Below the pieces are notes generated by a model, which saw nothing but the letters and a program-made list of their open reading frames with translations, was not told the origin of the DNA and did no database searches. DNA of 64,000 nucleotides. It comes from Paucibacter sp. Y2R2-4. Lineage in GTDB: Bacteria; Pseudomonadota; Gammaproteobacteria; Burkholderiales; Burkholderiaceae_C. Every line of letters begins with the position of its first letter. Position 1 is the first letter of the stretch. A program made the translations under genes and the position numbers. The stretch covers positions 806,001-870,000 of the forward strand of contig NZ_JAJIRO010000002.1 of the NCBI RefSeq assembly GCF_025717535.1, written 5' to 3'. This document shows positions 56,195-64,000 of this stretch, in pieces.

Positions 56195-58408
56195 TCAAAG
56201 AGAAGAAGAGGGAGAGGCAGGCGCGGCTTGCATGGCGCGCCACAAGGCAGGAGCACTCAAGGGGAAGTCCAGCTGCGCCTCGGTGATACCGATCTGCGCC
56301 AGGGCGTCATGCGCGGCATTCAAGAGCGCCGCCGGCAGGCCGATGCAGCCGGCTTCGCCCACGCCCTTGGCGCCCAGCGCATTGGCGGCGCTGCGGGTAG
56401 GCAGGCTTTCGATGTGCACCGGCGGCATGTCTTCGGCGCGCGGCAAGGCGTAGTCCATCAGCGAGCCGGTGAGCAGTTGGCCGCTGTCGTCGTAAACGAT
56501 TTTTTCCATCAGCGCCTGACCCAGGCCCTGGGCCAGGCCACCGATCAGCTGGCCGTGCACCAGGGTCGGGTGCACCAACACACCGGCGTCGTCGACCCAG
56601 ACCACGTCCTTGATCGTGGGCGCGCCGGTGTCGCGGTCGATGTGCAGCTCCACCATCAGACAGCCGGAGGCCCAGGCTTCATTCGGCGCGGTATGAAAGA
56701 GCTCAACGGTGCAGGGACGCGGCGCGCCCTCAGCCAGCTTTTGCTTCAGTTCGGCCGCGGCGGCCAGGATGGCCGATCCGCCAATCGCAGTGCTGCGGCT
56801 GGCCAGGGCGCCAATGCCGGCCGGGCATTGCGCGGTGTCGCCATGCAGCACCTCGACCTCGCCGGGTGCGCAGCCCAAGGCTTCGGCTGCGATCAAAGAA
56901 AAAGCGGTCTCGCGCCCCTGGCCCTGCGCTGTAGCGCCGGTGGCCAGCAAATAGCCGCCACCTTCTAGCGCGGTCAGGCGCACACTCTCGCCGCCCTGGC
57001 CACAGGGCTCCACATAGAGGGCGATACCCAGGCCGGTGAGCGTACGAGCATCGCCTCGGACCGCTTGTTGGCGGGCTCGGCGCTCCGTGTAGTTGAACCG
57101 TTCGGCCGCCCGCAGCAAAAGCGCGCTCGGGTCGCAGCGGTCCAGCCATTCACCGCTGGGCAGCTGGCGCGGCAGGTCCTCGGCGGCCCAAACATTGGCC
57201 AGACGCAGGGCCAAGGGGTCGATGTCGCAGCGTCGCGCTGCCTCGTCCACCAAGCGTTCCATCAGGACACAGGCCTCGGGCCGGCCGGCACCCCGGTAAA
57301 TACCCACGGCCGCTGCATGGCTCAACAAGCCCTCGGCCTGCACCTCTTGAGCCAGCACCCGGTAGGGGCCGGGCAGGATGCGGGTCGCATTGCGCAGCGG
57401 CGCAGCGGCGCTGAAGGGCAGCCAATGGCCCAGGGTGAATTGCATCTGCGCGGCCAGGCCTATGAATTGCGGGCTGCCGGGCGCCAACCATAATTGCCCC
57501 TGCAGCTGCGAGCCTCGGCCATGGGTGCCGGCCAGCAAGTCTTCGCCGCGACTGGCCAGCCATCGCATGGGGCGCTGCAAACGGAGCGCGGCCCAGGCCA
57601 GCATCAAGTCTTCGGCAAACACCGAGGCCTTGGCCCCAAAAGCGCCACCCACATCGGTGGCCACCACGCGCACCTGGGATTGGGCCAGCCCCAAGGCATG
57701 GGCCAGGTCCTCGCGGGCACGGCTGGGCGTTTGGGTGGACAGCCAGGCGCTCAGCGTTTGCGCGGCTTCGTCCCATTGCACAAGGGCAGCGCGCGGCTCC
57801 AAGGGGGATGCAGCCACGCGAGGCAGCCCCAGTTGTACCGCCGCGCTGGGCGCATGCTTGGGCAACTGACCGACAGCGATGTGCTGATGCAAAGCTTGAC
57901 GGCTGGGCATGCCGGGGTAGAGCGTCTCGGCCGCCGAGTCCGGCGCAAAGTCCAGCACCGGGCTCAGGTCTTGGTAGTCCACCCAAATCAAATCGGCCGC
58001 AGCTTGGGCTTCTTGGCGAGAGTCGGCTAAGACCAGGGCCACCGGCGCGCCCACGGCCAACACCCGGTCCAGCGGCAACAACTCCGCTTGCGGCAAGCAC
58101 ATGCCCGGCAGCAAGGCGTTGACGCGCGGCTGACGCAGTCCGACAAAGTCCTCAGGCAAGAGCACCGCACGCACGCCGGGCAAAGCCAAGGCATCACTGG
58201 CTTCGATGGCCGTGATGCGGGCGTGAGCATGCGGGCTGCGCACAAAGACGGCGTGCAGCATGCCGGGCACTTGGCGGTTCGCCACAAAGCCGCCCTGGCC
58301 GCGCAGCAGGCGGGCGTCTTCACGACGCAGCAAGCCGCAAGCCGCCGAATCGCTGAGGGCTTGGGCGCCGCTAGGGTGCGCGGGAATCGAAGTGTCTGCA
58401 TATGCCAT
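56195..58408 (-). CDS. Molybdenum hydroxylase large (molybdopterin-cytosine-dinucleotide) subunit
   Basis: 737 residues of the xanthine oxidase/aldehyde oxidase large-subunit type. GGAFGAK, IYRGAGRPEAC and the general-base Glu E685 in KGVGEAGCIG are visible. The CO dehydrogenase form I signature AYxCSFR is absent (the loop is IYRGAGR), so CO is not the substrate; family members of this kind hydroxylate N-heteroaromatics, purines, nicotinate or aldehydes with water. First gene of the operon, 290 bp from the divergent porin gene. ATG 58408 (MAYADTS) is chosen over a TTG seven codons upstream. Confidence 0.93.
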   Translation of the reverse strand: MAYADTSIPAHPSGAQALSDSAACGLLRREDARLLRGQGGFVANRQVPGMLHAVFVRSPHAHARITAIEASDALALPGVRAVLLPEDFVGLRQPRVNALLPGMCLPQAELLPLDRVLAVGAPVALVLADSRQEAQAAADLIWVDYQDLSPVLDFAPDSAAETLYPGMPSRQALHQHIAVGQLPKHAPSAAVQLGLPRVAASPLEPRAALVQWDEAAQTLSAWLSTQTPSRAREDLAHALGLAQSQVRVVATDVGGAFGAKASVFAEDLMLAWAALRLQRPMRWLASRGEDLLAGTHGRGSQLQGQLWLAPGSPQFIGLAAQMQFTLGHWLPFSAAAPLRNATRILPGPYRVLAQEVQAEGLLSHAAAVGIYRGAGRPEACVLMERLVDEAARRCDIDPLALRLANVWAAEDLPRQLPSGEWLDRCDPSALLLRAAERFNYTERRARQQAVRGDARTLTGLGIALYVEPCGQGGESVRLTALEGGGYLLATGATAQGQGRETAFSLIAAEALGCAPGEVEVLHGDTAQCPAGIGALASRSTAIGGSAILAAAAELKQKLAEGAPRPCTVELFHTAPNEAWASGCLMVELHIDRDTGAPTIKDVVWVDDAGVLVHPTLVHGQLIGGLAQGLGQALMEKIVYDDSGQLLTGSLMDYALPRAEDMPPVHIESLPTRSAANALGAKGVGEAGCIGLPAALLNAAHDALAQIGITEAQLDFPLSAPALWRAMQAAPASPSSSL

Positions 58409-58456
58409 GGGTGGCGATTGAAGCCGCAAGACGACATTTACACAAACGCATAATTT

Positions 58457-58475
58457 TTGTTGACTCAGTCAACAA
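58457..58475. promoter_or_regulatory. Perfect 19-bp palindrome upstream of the molybdenum hydroxylase operon
   Basis: TTGTTGACTCAGTCAACAA, two 9-bp arms around a central base, lies 49-67 bp before the large-subunit ATG. It looks like a dimeric-regulator operator, for example of GntR or MarR type. Confidence 0.6.
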
Positions 58476-58678
58476 CTCAATAAATCAAGCAACAAGAAAC
58501 AGCAAGCCCTCATCGTCGAAACAGTGCGCCGCTGAAGTGCGCCACTTCCAACAGGCCCCGCAGCCTCCGAGAGCTCAGAAAAAGAGCGCCGCACCGGATG
58601 CATCCGCGTGGCACGGCCGCAACGGGGTAGCAGCGGCCGCTATGCGCCTTGAATTTTTATGCACATAAATTTGTTTTT

Positions 58679-58688
58679 ATGTATACAT
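58679..58688. promoter_or_regulatory. ATGTATACAT palindrome in the porin promoter region
   Basis: The same 10-bp palindrome occurs upstream of the VOC gene (63454-63463). Its TGT-AT-ACA core fits GntR/FadR-type operators. It lies 11 bp before the porin ATG, with another imperfect dyad (TTTATG-CA-CATAAA, 58656-58669) upstream, so binding here could repress. Confidence 0.5.
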
Positions 58689-58698
58689 TGCGATATGT

Positions 58699-59841
58699 AT
58701 GTATTCCATAAATTCAATTCAAAAGCCCGCCAACCGACGCTTGCAGGTCTCGCTTGGCCTGGTGTGGCTCGCCGCCTGCAGCACGGCAGTACAGGCCGGC
58801 GAGGCTGGGCAGTTGCAGGTCTATGGCTTTTTGAAAGCCAATCTGGAACAAGTACAGACCGCCGGCCCGGCAGCGCCTGGACCACTGCGGCGCGTCTCCA
58901 ATGATTTGTCGGTGCTGGGCTTTCGCGCCAGCGAGGACCTGGGCGGCGCCTTGAGCGTTTGGGCTCAGATCGAGACCAATGTCAAAGTCGACACCGGCGA
59001 AGGCCCCTGGGGTGGACGCAATACCGGCATCGGCCTGCGCGGGCCTTGGGGCGAATGGCTGCTGGGCCAATGGGAAACGCCCTTGCGCTTTGTGTCGGTG
59101 TATGCGGTCGACCCCTTCACCGCCGGCATCTTTGCCTCCAACAGCATCATGGGCAATGGCTTCGTCACCGCGGGCAACGGCGCGAGCCCCAGCTCTTTTG
59201 ACCGCCGTGCGCCCAATTTGCTGCAATACAGCAGCCCAAGCTGGGCCAGCACCTCCTTTAAGCTGGCCTACGCCTTGCCCGAGGAAAAGAGTCCCAGCCT
59301 CTCGCCCGACTTGATCTCGGCCCTGCTCAGCCATGTGCAGGGGCCGCTGATGCTGGCTTTGGGCCATGAGCGGCATCGCGACTACTTCCACGCTGGCAGC
59401 CAAGACTGGGCCACCCGCTTGGGCGCGAGCTACAGCTGGGGCAGCCTGCGATTGCGCGGCGCCTGGGAGCGTCTGCATTACCAGCCCCAGCCGGGCAAGA
59501 CCTTGGAGCGCGATGCCTGGCAGTTGGCGCTCAGCGTCGACAGCAGCAGCGGCCAATGGCGCGCCAGCTATGTGAGGGGCGAGCGGGCGCGAGGCAATGC
59601 CAGCGTCGGTGTTGGCGGCATTGCCGCGCCAACACTCAGCAACAAAGACGGCAGCACCGCCCAACAAGTGTCGCTGGGCTATGGCCACCGCCTGTCGGCA
59701 CGCAGCGAACTCTGGGTCGCCTGGACCCAGCTGAGCAATGGCGAATCAGCCCGCTACAACCTCGCCGCCAACCCGGTGCCCGGCCTGCAAGCGGGCCAAA
59801 GCCCGCGCGGCCTGGGCCTGGGCATGACGCACAAGTTCTGA
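58699..59841 (+). CDS. Gram-negative general porin
   Basis: 380 residues. Signal peptide (Sec-type, cut after VQAG or near), then beta-strand-alternating sequence QLQVYGFLKANLEQVQ and NDLSVLGFRASEDLGGALSVWAQIETN, and the C-terminal aromatic residue of outer-membrane beta-barrels (MTHKF). This is the porin family 4/OmpC-like trimeric porin of Burkholderiales. It probably lets the substrate of the divergent operon enter. ATG 58699 (MYSINS); ATG 58695 is out of frame. The chemoreceptor gene starts 36 bp after its stop. Confidence 0.92.
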   Translation: MYSINSIQKPANRRLQVSLGLVWLAACSTAVQAGEAGQLQVYGFLKANLEQVQTAGPAAPGPLRRVSNDLSVLGFRASEDLGGALSVWAQIETNVKVDTGEGPWGGRNTGIGLRGPWGEWLLGQWETPLRFVSVYAVDPFTAGIFASNSIMGNGFVTAGNGASPSSFDRRAPNLLQYSSPSWASTSFKLAYALPEEKSPSLSPDLISALLSHVQGPLMLALGHERHRDYFHAGSQDWATRLGASYSWGSLRLRGAWERLHYQPQPGKTLERDAWQLALSVDSSSGQWRASYVRGERARGNASVGVGGIAAPTLSNKDGSTAQQVSLGYGHRLSARSELWVAWTQLSNGESARYNLAANPVPGLQAGQSPRGLGLGMTHKF

Positions 59842-59877
59842 CCCCGCCCACCCCTCTCTCCTCCTGCCCCCAATTTG

Positions 59878-61428
59878 ATGATGCGATTTAAGAACATAAG
59901 CGTGGCCCGCAAGCTCTGGATTGGCGCCCTGACCGCCCTGAGCTTGATGACGATATGCGCCTTGCTGAGCCAGCGCCATGCCGCACAGGCGATGCAGCAA
60001 GCCATGGACGAACTCGGCCGGCGCCAGCACAACATCACCTTGTCGACCCGCTGGGGCGGGGCGCTCGAGGCCAATATCCAACGCGTGCTGGCCATGGCGC
60101 TCAGCGATGAGCCCATGCTGAACAGCAGCTTTGTTGCGGCCCGCAAGCAAGCAACCGAACAGATTTCAAAGCTGCAGCAAGAGATCGATCAGAGCGCCAG
60201 CTCCGAAGAGGAACGACGAGCGCTGGCCTTGATCGCTGAACGCCGCAGCACCGTGGTGGCGGCGATGAAGAAAGTGGATGCACTGAAGAAGCAAAGCAGC
60301 GCCGCCACCTCGGCAGCGAGCGTTGTGCAAGCAGAGTTATTGCCTGGCGCAAGCGCCTATCTGGCCGCGTTGCAAGACTTTGTGAATCTGCAAATCCTGC
60401 TGGCCGAGCAGGCCGAAGCCTCGGCCCAGGCGGCGGCAAGCCGCGCCGCGCAACTGGGGTTGGGCGCGATGCTTTGTGTGTTTGGCCTCAGCCTATTGGG
60501 CGTGGCGCTGCTGGTGAAAAGCATCAGCCAACCCTTGGCCGAGGCGGTACGAGTGGCCGAGCGCATTGCCGCCGGCGATCTGCGAGCGCAGCACTTGCCC
60601 GAGCGCGGCGATGAGTTCGGCCGCTTGATGCGGGCGATGCGCGAGATGGGCAGCAAGTTGCGCGGCTTGGTCGATGAAGTAAGGCTGGGCGTGGATTCGG
60701 TCTCCACCGCCTCGATGCAGATCGCCAACGGCAACCAAGACCTGAGCCAGCGTACCGAGCAAACCGCCGCCAATTTGCAAGAAACTGCCAGCTCGATGGA
60801 GCAACTGACCGGTGCGGTACAGCAGTCCTCACAAACCGCGCAGCAGGCGATGCACATGGCAGACAGCGCCGCCGAGGCCGCCCTGCGCGGAGGCCAAGTG
60901 GTGGCCGATGTGGTGGCGGCCATGGGCGACATCAGCTTGAGCGCTCGTCGCATCGGAGACATTACCGGCGTCATCGACGGCATCGCTTTTCAGACCAATA
61001 TCCTGGCCCTGAACGCGGCAGTAGAAGCTGCGCGAGCCGGTGAGCATGGCCGCGGTTTTGCCGTGGTGGCCAGCGAAGTGCGCGCCTTGGCGCAGCGCTC
61101 CGCCGAGGCGGCGCGTGAAATCAAAGGCTTGATTCAAAGCTCGCTCAGCACGGTGCGCTCAGGCGCCGAACTGGCCGAGCAATCGGGCACGGTGATGCGT
61201 GAAATCGTCGCCAATGCGCGCTCGGTCGCCAGCTTGGTCGGCACGGTGGCCACCGCCGCCAGCGAGCAAGGCGATGGCATCCAGCAAGTCAATCTGGCCA
61301 TCAACCATTTGGACCGCATGACCCAGCAAAACGCCGCCTTGGTGGAGGAGTCGGCCGCGGCGGCCGGCGCCTTGGGCCAACAGTCGCTGCGCTTGGGCGA
61401 AGCCGTCGCGGTGTTCCAGCTGGCTTGA
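59878..61428 (+). CDS. Methyl-accepting chemotaxis protein
   Basis: 516-residue chemoreceptor. TM1 about 14-30, periplasmic helical domain to about 190, TM2 about 191-212, HAMP and a signalling coiled coil with the invariant [20 protein letters not shown] tip. There is no CheR/CheB pentapeptide (ends AVFQLA), so it may depend on other receptors for adaptation. ATG 59878. It follows the porin by 36 bp, so porin and receptor are probably cotranscribed; this suggests chemotaxis toward the porin's substrate (inference). Confidence 0.95.
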   Translation: MMRFKNISVARKLWIGALTALSLMTICALLSQRHAAQAMQQAMDELGRRQHNITLSTRWGGALEANIQRVLAMALSDEPMLNSSFVAARKQATEQISKLQQEIDQSASSEEERRALALIAERRSTVVAAMKKVDALKKQSSAATSAASVVQAELLPGASAYLAALQDFVNLQILLAEQAEASAQAAASRAAQLGLGAMLCVFGLSLLGVALLVKSISQPLAEAVRVAERIAAGDLRAQHLPERGDEFGRLMRAMREMGSKLRGLVDEVRLGVDSVSTASMQIANGNQDLSQRTEQTAANLQETASSMEQLTGAVQQSSQTAQQAMHMADSAAEAALRGGQVVADVVAAMGDISLSARRIGDITGVIDGIAFQTNILALNAAVEAARAGEHGRGFAVVASEVRALAQRSAEAAREIKGLIQSSLSTVRSGAELAEQSGTVMREIVANARSVASLVGTVATAASEQGDGIQQVNLAINHLDRMTQQNAALVEESAAAAGALGQQSLRLGEAVAVFQLA

Positions 61429-61524
61429 GTGGAAGGCAGGTCTGCCCTTAGGGCGCTGCGCTCATAATGCCGAATCTGCCCGGCTTGGCTCGGGCCTTGA
61501 TTCATCAACATCGCCCACCCGCCG

Positions 61525-61845
61525 ATGCGCAAGACACCGCCCTTGATTTTGAGCCTGACCCTGGCCGCCCTGAGTGCAAGCCACAGCGCCGCGCTGCCCA
61601 CACCCCAATACTTGTCCATTGCAAAGTTCGAGCAATGCTTGGGCACACAGACCCAAGGCAGTTTTCAAAGCTGGTGCCTGCCAGCCAAGCCCGCAGCGAA
61701 TTGCCCGTCAAGCAGTTGGCAGCAATTGCAAGCGCTCAGCGCCAGTGACCGGCTCCCGAACTGCCCGAGCACAAAACAAAAGACCGGTACCCAAGCGGCC
61801 TCAAGCCCAGCTTCTGCAGCTTCTGCAGCGGAGAACCCTCAGTAA
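61525..61845 (+). CDS. Small exported protein of unknown function
   Basis: 106 residues with signal peptide (MRKTPPLILSLTLAALSASHSAA). The mature part has three spaced cysteines (FEQCLGTQT, SWCLPAKP, ANCPSSSW) and an Ala/Ser-rich tail containing a copy of the 9-bp TTCTGCAGC repeat seen at 43642-43692. The CLG...WCLP...C pattern could make disulfides. No family known. ATG 61525. Confidence 0.6.
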   Translation: MRKTPPLILSLTLAALSASHSAALPTPQYLSIAKFEQCLGTQTQGSFQSWCLPAKPAANCPSSSWQQLQALSASDRLPNCPSTKQKTGTQAASSPASAASAAENPQ

Positions 61846-61858
61846 GCCGAGACAAGCC

Positions 61859-62362
61859 TCAGCCCTGTTGCTGACGCTTGGCCACCCGGGCCTTGACATC
61901 ATCGGGTGACCAGAACATCCAGGCCCGTTCGTTCATGTGCTCGCGGATCGCCTCGCTCTGGCCCTGGTTGACCTTGCCGGCCACCATGCCCAGCAAGACC
62001 TGGGTCTCAGCATTGGCCATGCCCAAGCCGATCAGGTCCTGCTTCAAGCGTGTCAGCACAATCTGACGGTAACGCTCAGAGGTGAAGAGTTTGTAGCGAC
62101 CGGCCGGCACCTCATGCTCTTCTTGTAGCTGCGCCAGCTTGACGCCGGGTGTGTCCAGATAGGCCTTGACGTCCAGCGCCAGAACCTCGTTGCGGCCCAG
62201 ATGAAAGGCCAGCATATCGATCTCGGGGCGAGGGCTGGATTGCTTGCCGATTTGCTTTTTCTCCTCCAGCGAGACATTCACCTTGAAGCCGCGGCGCACC
62301 CAAAAGCCCTCTTCTTCGAGCAAGGTGGCCACGATGTTTTCAAACTTTTCGATCATCATCAT
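61859..62362 (-). CDS. Possible PD-(D/E)xK-fold protein
   Basis: 167 residues. EKFENIVATLLEEEGFWVRRGFKVN opens with the helix of restriction-nuclease-like folds, and RPEIDMLAFHLGRNEVLALDVKAYLD shows the spaced Asp and D-V-K (D/ExK) of a nuclease core. The C-terminal half is helical (GQSEAIREHMNERAWMFWS). It may be a small nuclease or DNA-associated protein, but the motif could be fortuitous. The start at ATG 62362 is favoured by AGGAA upstream; 62380 is an alternative. Confidence 0.55.
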   Translation of the reverse strand: MMMIEKFENIVATLLEEEGFWVRRGFKVNVSLEEKKQIGKQSSPRPEIDMLAFHLGRNEVLALDVKAYLDTPGVKLAQLQEEHEVPAGRYKLFTSERYRQIVLTRLKQDLIGLGMANAETQVLLGMVAGKVNQGQSEAIREHMNERAWMFWSPDDVKARVAKRQQQG

Positions 62363-62403
62363 TGTCGGAATTCCTGTCATTCACGGGCTGCTCTGGCGCG
62401 GCT

Positions 62404-63291
62404 TCAGGCGCGCTTGCGCGGCGCGCTCACCGGTTGGGCTGGTTTCGCTGCTTTCGCTGCCGCAGCAGCCGGCCTCTTGACCACTTTGGCTGGCGCCTGG
62501 TCGGTGACTTTCTCCGCCGCCTTGCCTGCGCTTTTGCTTGCCAGCTTGGGCGCGCTCGCCGGCTTGGCCTTGCTTGCGGGCTTGCTTGCGGGCTTATTGA
62601 CTGCCGAGCCGACATCTGACCCGGAAGCCGCAGGCGCTGCGCTGCCGCCCTCTTGCTGCTGACGCAAGAGATCAATCACATTGATGCTCAAGCGCGCCGT
62701 GTGATTGCGCATCGCTTCGTAAGAGGCTTCCGCGTCGCCGGCCTGAATGGCGGCCAGAATCGCCTGATGCTCGGCATGCGAGACCGACAAGCGGCGCTCA
62801 ACCTTGGTCTGCGCGGCACGGAAGGGCGCCAGGCGCTCGCGCAAGCCGTCGAGCATGGCCGTCAGCGAACGGTTCTGCGCGCCGGCGCTGATCAGCTGGT
62901 GGAACTGGTGGTTGAGCTGCAAATAGCCGGCCTCGTCGCCGCGCGCCACACAGTCTTCGCTTTGCTGCTGCACCATGGCCAGCTGCTTCTTCTGCACCGC
63001 ACTCATGCGCTCAGCGCTGATGCGGCAACACAGCGCATCCAGCTCCACCATGGCCTCCAGCATGTCGGACAGATCGGCCAGGCCAATGCTGCGCACGATG
63101 CCGCCTTTGCGCGGCTGCAGATCAATCAAGCCGCGCGCATGCAACTCGCGCAAGGCTTCACGGATCGGCGTCCGTGAAACCTGAAAGCGCTCGGCCAGCA
63201 CCAACTCCTCCAGCTTCTGCCCAGGCGGCAGTTTGCCGCTGACGATGTCTTCGGTAAGGCTGCGGCAGATGCCTGAGGATGCATTTCCCAT
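62404..63291 (-). CDS. GntR-family (FCD) regulator with Lys/Ala-rich C-terminal tail
   Basis: 295 residues. Winged helix-turn-helix (ERFQVSRTPIREALRELHARGLIDLQPRKGGIVRS), then the all-helical FCD ligand-binding domain (DLSDMLEAMVELDALCCRISAERM, HQFHQLISAGAQN, SHAEHQAILAAIQAGDAEASYEAMRNHTARL). The last 65 or so residues are a Lys/Ala/Pro/Ser histone-H1-like tail, unusual for the family. It is divergent from the VOC gene with ATGTATACAT in the gap. Probably represses or activates the catabolic region. ATG 63291. Confidence 0.93.
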   Translation of the reverse strand: MGNASSGICRSLTEDIVSGKLPPGQKLEELVLAERFQVSRTPIREALRELHARGLIDLQPRKGGIVRSIGLADLSDMLEAMVELDALCCRISAERMSAVQKKQLAMVQQQSEDCVARGDEAGYLQLNHQFHQLISAGAQNRSLTAMLDGLRERLAPFRAAQTKVERRLSVSHAEHQAILAAIQAGDAEASYEAMRNHTARLSINVIDLLRQQQEGGSAAPAASGSDVGSAVNKPASKPASKAKPASAPKLASKSAGKAAEKVTDQAPAKVVKRPAAAAAKAAKPAQPVSAPRKRA

Positions 63292-63603
63292 GAAAGTTCC
63301 TGCTGTGATTGAGCGTTACGCCAGGGAGTGAAAAGGGGCGAGAAGGGCCAAGAAAGCCCGCCACGGCAGCTAAGCCGTGGATTGGCTGCGATTCTAGCGG
63401 TGGCGCGCACAAGTGCTTTGCCAAAGCACATTGTTGCATACACATATTGTTTGATGTATACATGCGAACTATGCGGCGCGGGCGGCAATCCGGTGCGGGC
63501 CAGTCCTGCCATCAAACGATTGCCGAACCGCTGCTGCTGACTCCCCTCTCCCATCTCCTCAACCCAACGTCACTCCGACACTTTCTTAAAACTGGAGGCC
63601 ATC
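63292..63603. promoter_or_regulatory. Intergenic divergent promoter region between gntR and the VOC gene
   Basis: 312 bp without a credible gene. The GntR-proximal part is GC-rich; an AT-rich segment around 63430-63470 holds ATGTATACAT and near-repeats GCATACACATATTG, a likely operator/promoter for both directions. A 5' leader of about 130 bp precedes the VOC start. Confidence 0.5.
63454..63463. promoter_or_regulatory. ATGTATACAT palindrome between gntR and the VOC gene
   Basis: Identical to the site at 58679-58688 in the porin promoter. A site next to the gntR start codon is typical of autoregulation. Confidence 0.5.
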
Positions 63604-64000
63604 ATGGCTGGCAAGCTGCGTCATCTCGCAATTTCTGTACCCGACCCTTGGGCAGTAGCGCCCTTCTACGAGCAGGCGTTTGGCATGAAGAAGGTCGGCG
63701 AGACCGATTCTTCCTTGGCGCGCGGCGTCTACCTGAGCGACGGCGTGATGTGCGTCGCCCTGTTGAACTACAAGACCGACCAAGCTGCCGGCGATCGCGG
63801 ACGTGACTATGTGGGTCTGCATCACATCGGCTTTTGGGTCGATGAAATCGGCCAAGCCCGTCAAGACTGCGAGGCCGCGGGCGGCAGCTATTACATGGGC
63901 GAAGTGCCCGTGAAGGGCAATATCTTTTACGAGGTGAAGTACAAAGACCCGAACGGCGTCATCATCGACCTCACCGATCACGGCTGGGGCGGTGCCGCCA
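63604..64000 (+). CDS. VOC (glyoxalase/extradiol dioxygenase) family protein, cut by right edge
   Basis: 132 residues before the edge, nearly complete. VOC beta-alpha-beta-beta-beta modules: LRHLAISVPDPWAVAPFYEQAFGM and HHIGFWVDEIGQARQDCEAAGG with likely metal ligands H7, H93/94 and a late Glu (FYEVKYKDPNGVIIDLTDHG). Such enzymes act as glyoxalases, epimerases or ring-cleavage dioxygenases; the reaction is not clear. It starts at ATG 63604 and is divergent from gntR, so probably a target of that regulator. Confidence 0.88.
   Translation, partial: MAGKLRHLAISVPDPWAVAPFYEQAFGMKKVGETDSSLARGVYLSDGVMCVALLNYKTDQAAGDRGRDYVGLHHIGFWVDEIGQARQDCEAAGGSYYMGEVPVKGNIFYEVKYKDPNGVIIDLTDHGWGGAA

Noticed and set aside
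56195-58408. Calling the molybdenum hydroxylase a CO dehydrogenase
   Set aside because: The form I active-site motif AYxCSFR is absent; the loop reads IYRGAGR.

Overview
The window reads as chromosome from a high-GC betaproteobacterium, most likely order Burkholderiales and something like the Roseateles/Pelomonas/Rubrivivax group. Supporting signs are a DksA with a degenerate zinc finger beside a STAS-domain gene and hslVU, a type III pantothenate kinase, a fused isobutyryl-CoA mutase IcmF, a complete recC-recB-recD operon, many LysR/GntR-type catabolic genes and a GC-rich dispersed repeat. This placement is inference from gene content; no rRNA or tRNA gene was seen.

Layout. 1-4.1 kb is a minus-strand run corC-lnt-glyQ-glyS (glyS cut by the left edge). 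4.2-10 kb is plus-strand housekeeping: a CobW/COG0523 metal chaperone GTPase, dksA, a STAS-domain protein and hslV-hslU. 10-17 kb holds a potassium channel, coaX, a chemoreceptor with a CheR/CheB docking pentapeptide, and icmF behind a perfect 20-bp palindrome. 17-26.5 kb is mixed: a periplasmic binding protein, a DUF6683-like secreted protein, a rhodanese, an SMP-30 family lactonase, an Lrp regulator, an oleate hydratase with a Crp/Fnr-type regulator upstream, and a GST plus a PNPOx/ferredoxin-reductase fusion.

26.7-42.9 kb is a DNA-repair block on the minus strand: recC, recB, recD and a YhaO-like nuclease overlap by ATGA junctions, and the YhaN-like SMC-type ATPase partner lies 2.1 kb further on, separated by an isomerase gene, an 80-bp tandem repeat and two small-to-medium genes. 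43-50.8 kb carries two large low-complexity proteins (an Ala/Glu coiled coil and a Pro/Ala-rich membrane-anchored protein), alkB, a Liv-type binding protein and an unassigned membrane protein.

50.8-64 kb looks like one catabolic region. A porin gene and a chemoreceptor gene run one way; divergent from them is an operon for a molybdenum hydroxylase (large, medium and small subunits) with an unusual DHDPS-fold aldolase and an aspartate-dehydrogenase-like enzyme. It is followed by a LysR gene, a 3-hydroxyanthranilate dioxygenase gene and coxG. At the right end a GntR/FCD regulator is divergent from a VOC-family gene cut by the window edge. Palindromes in the porin/hydroxylase and GntR/VOC promoter regions suggest shared control. 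The substrate is not apparent from sequence; this is the best candidate in the window for an undescribed system.
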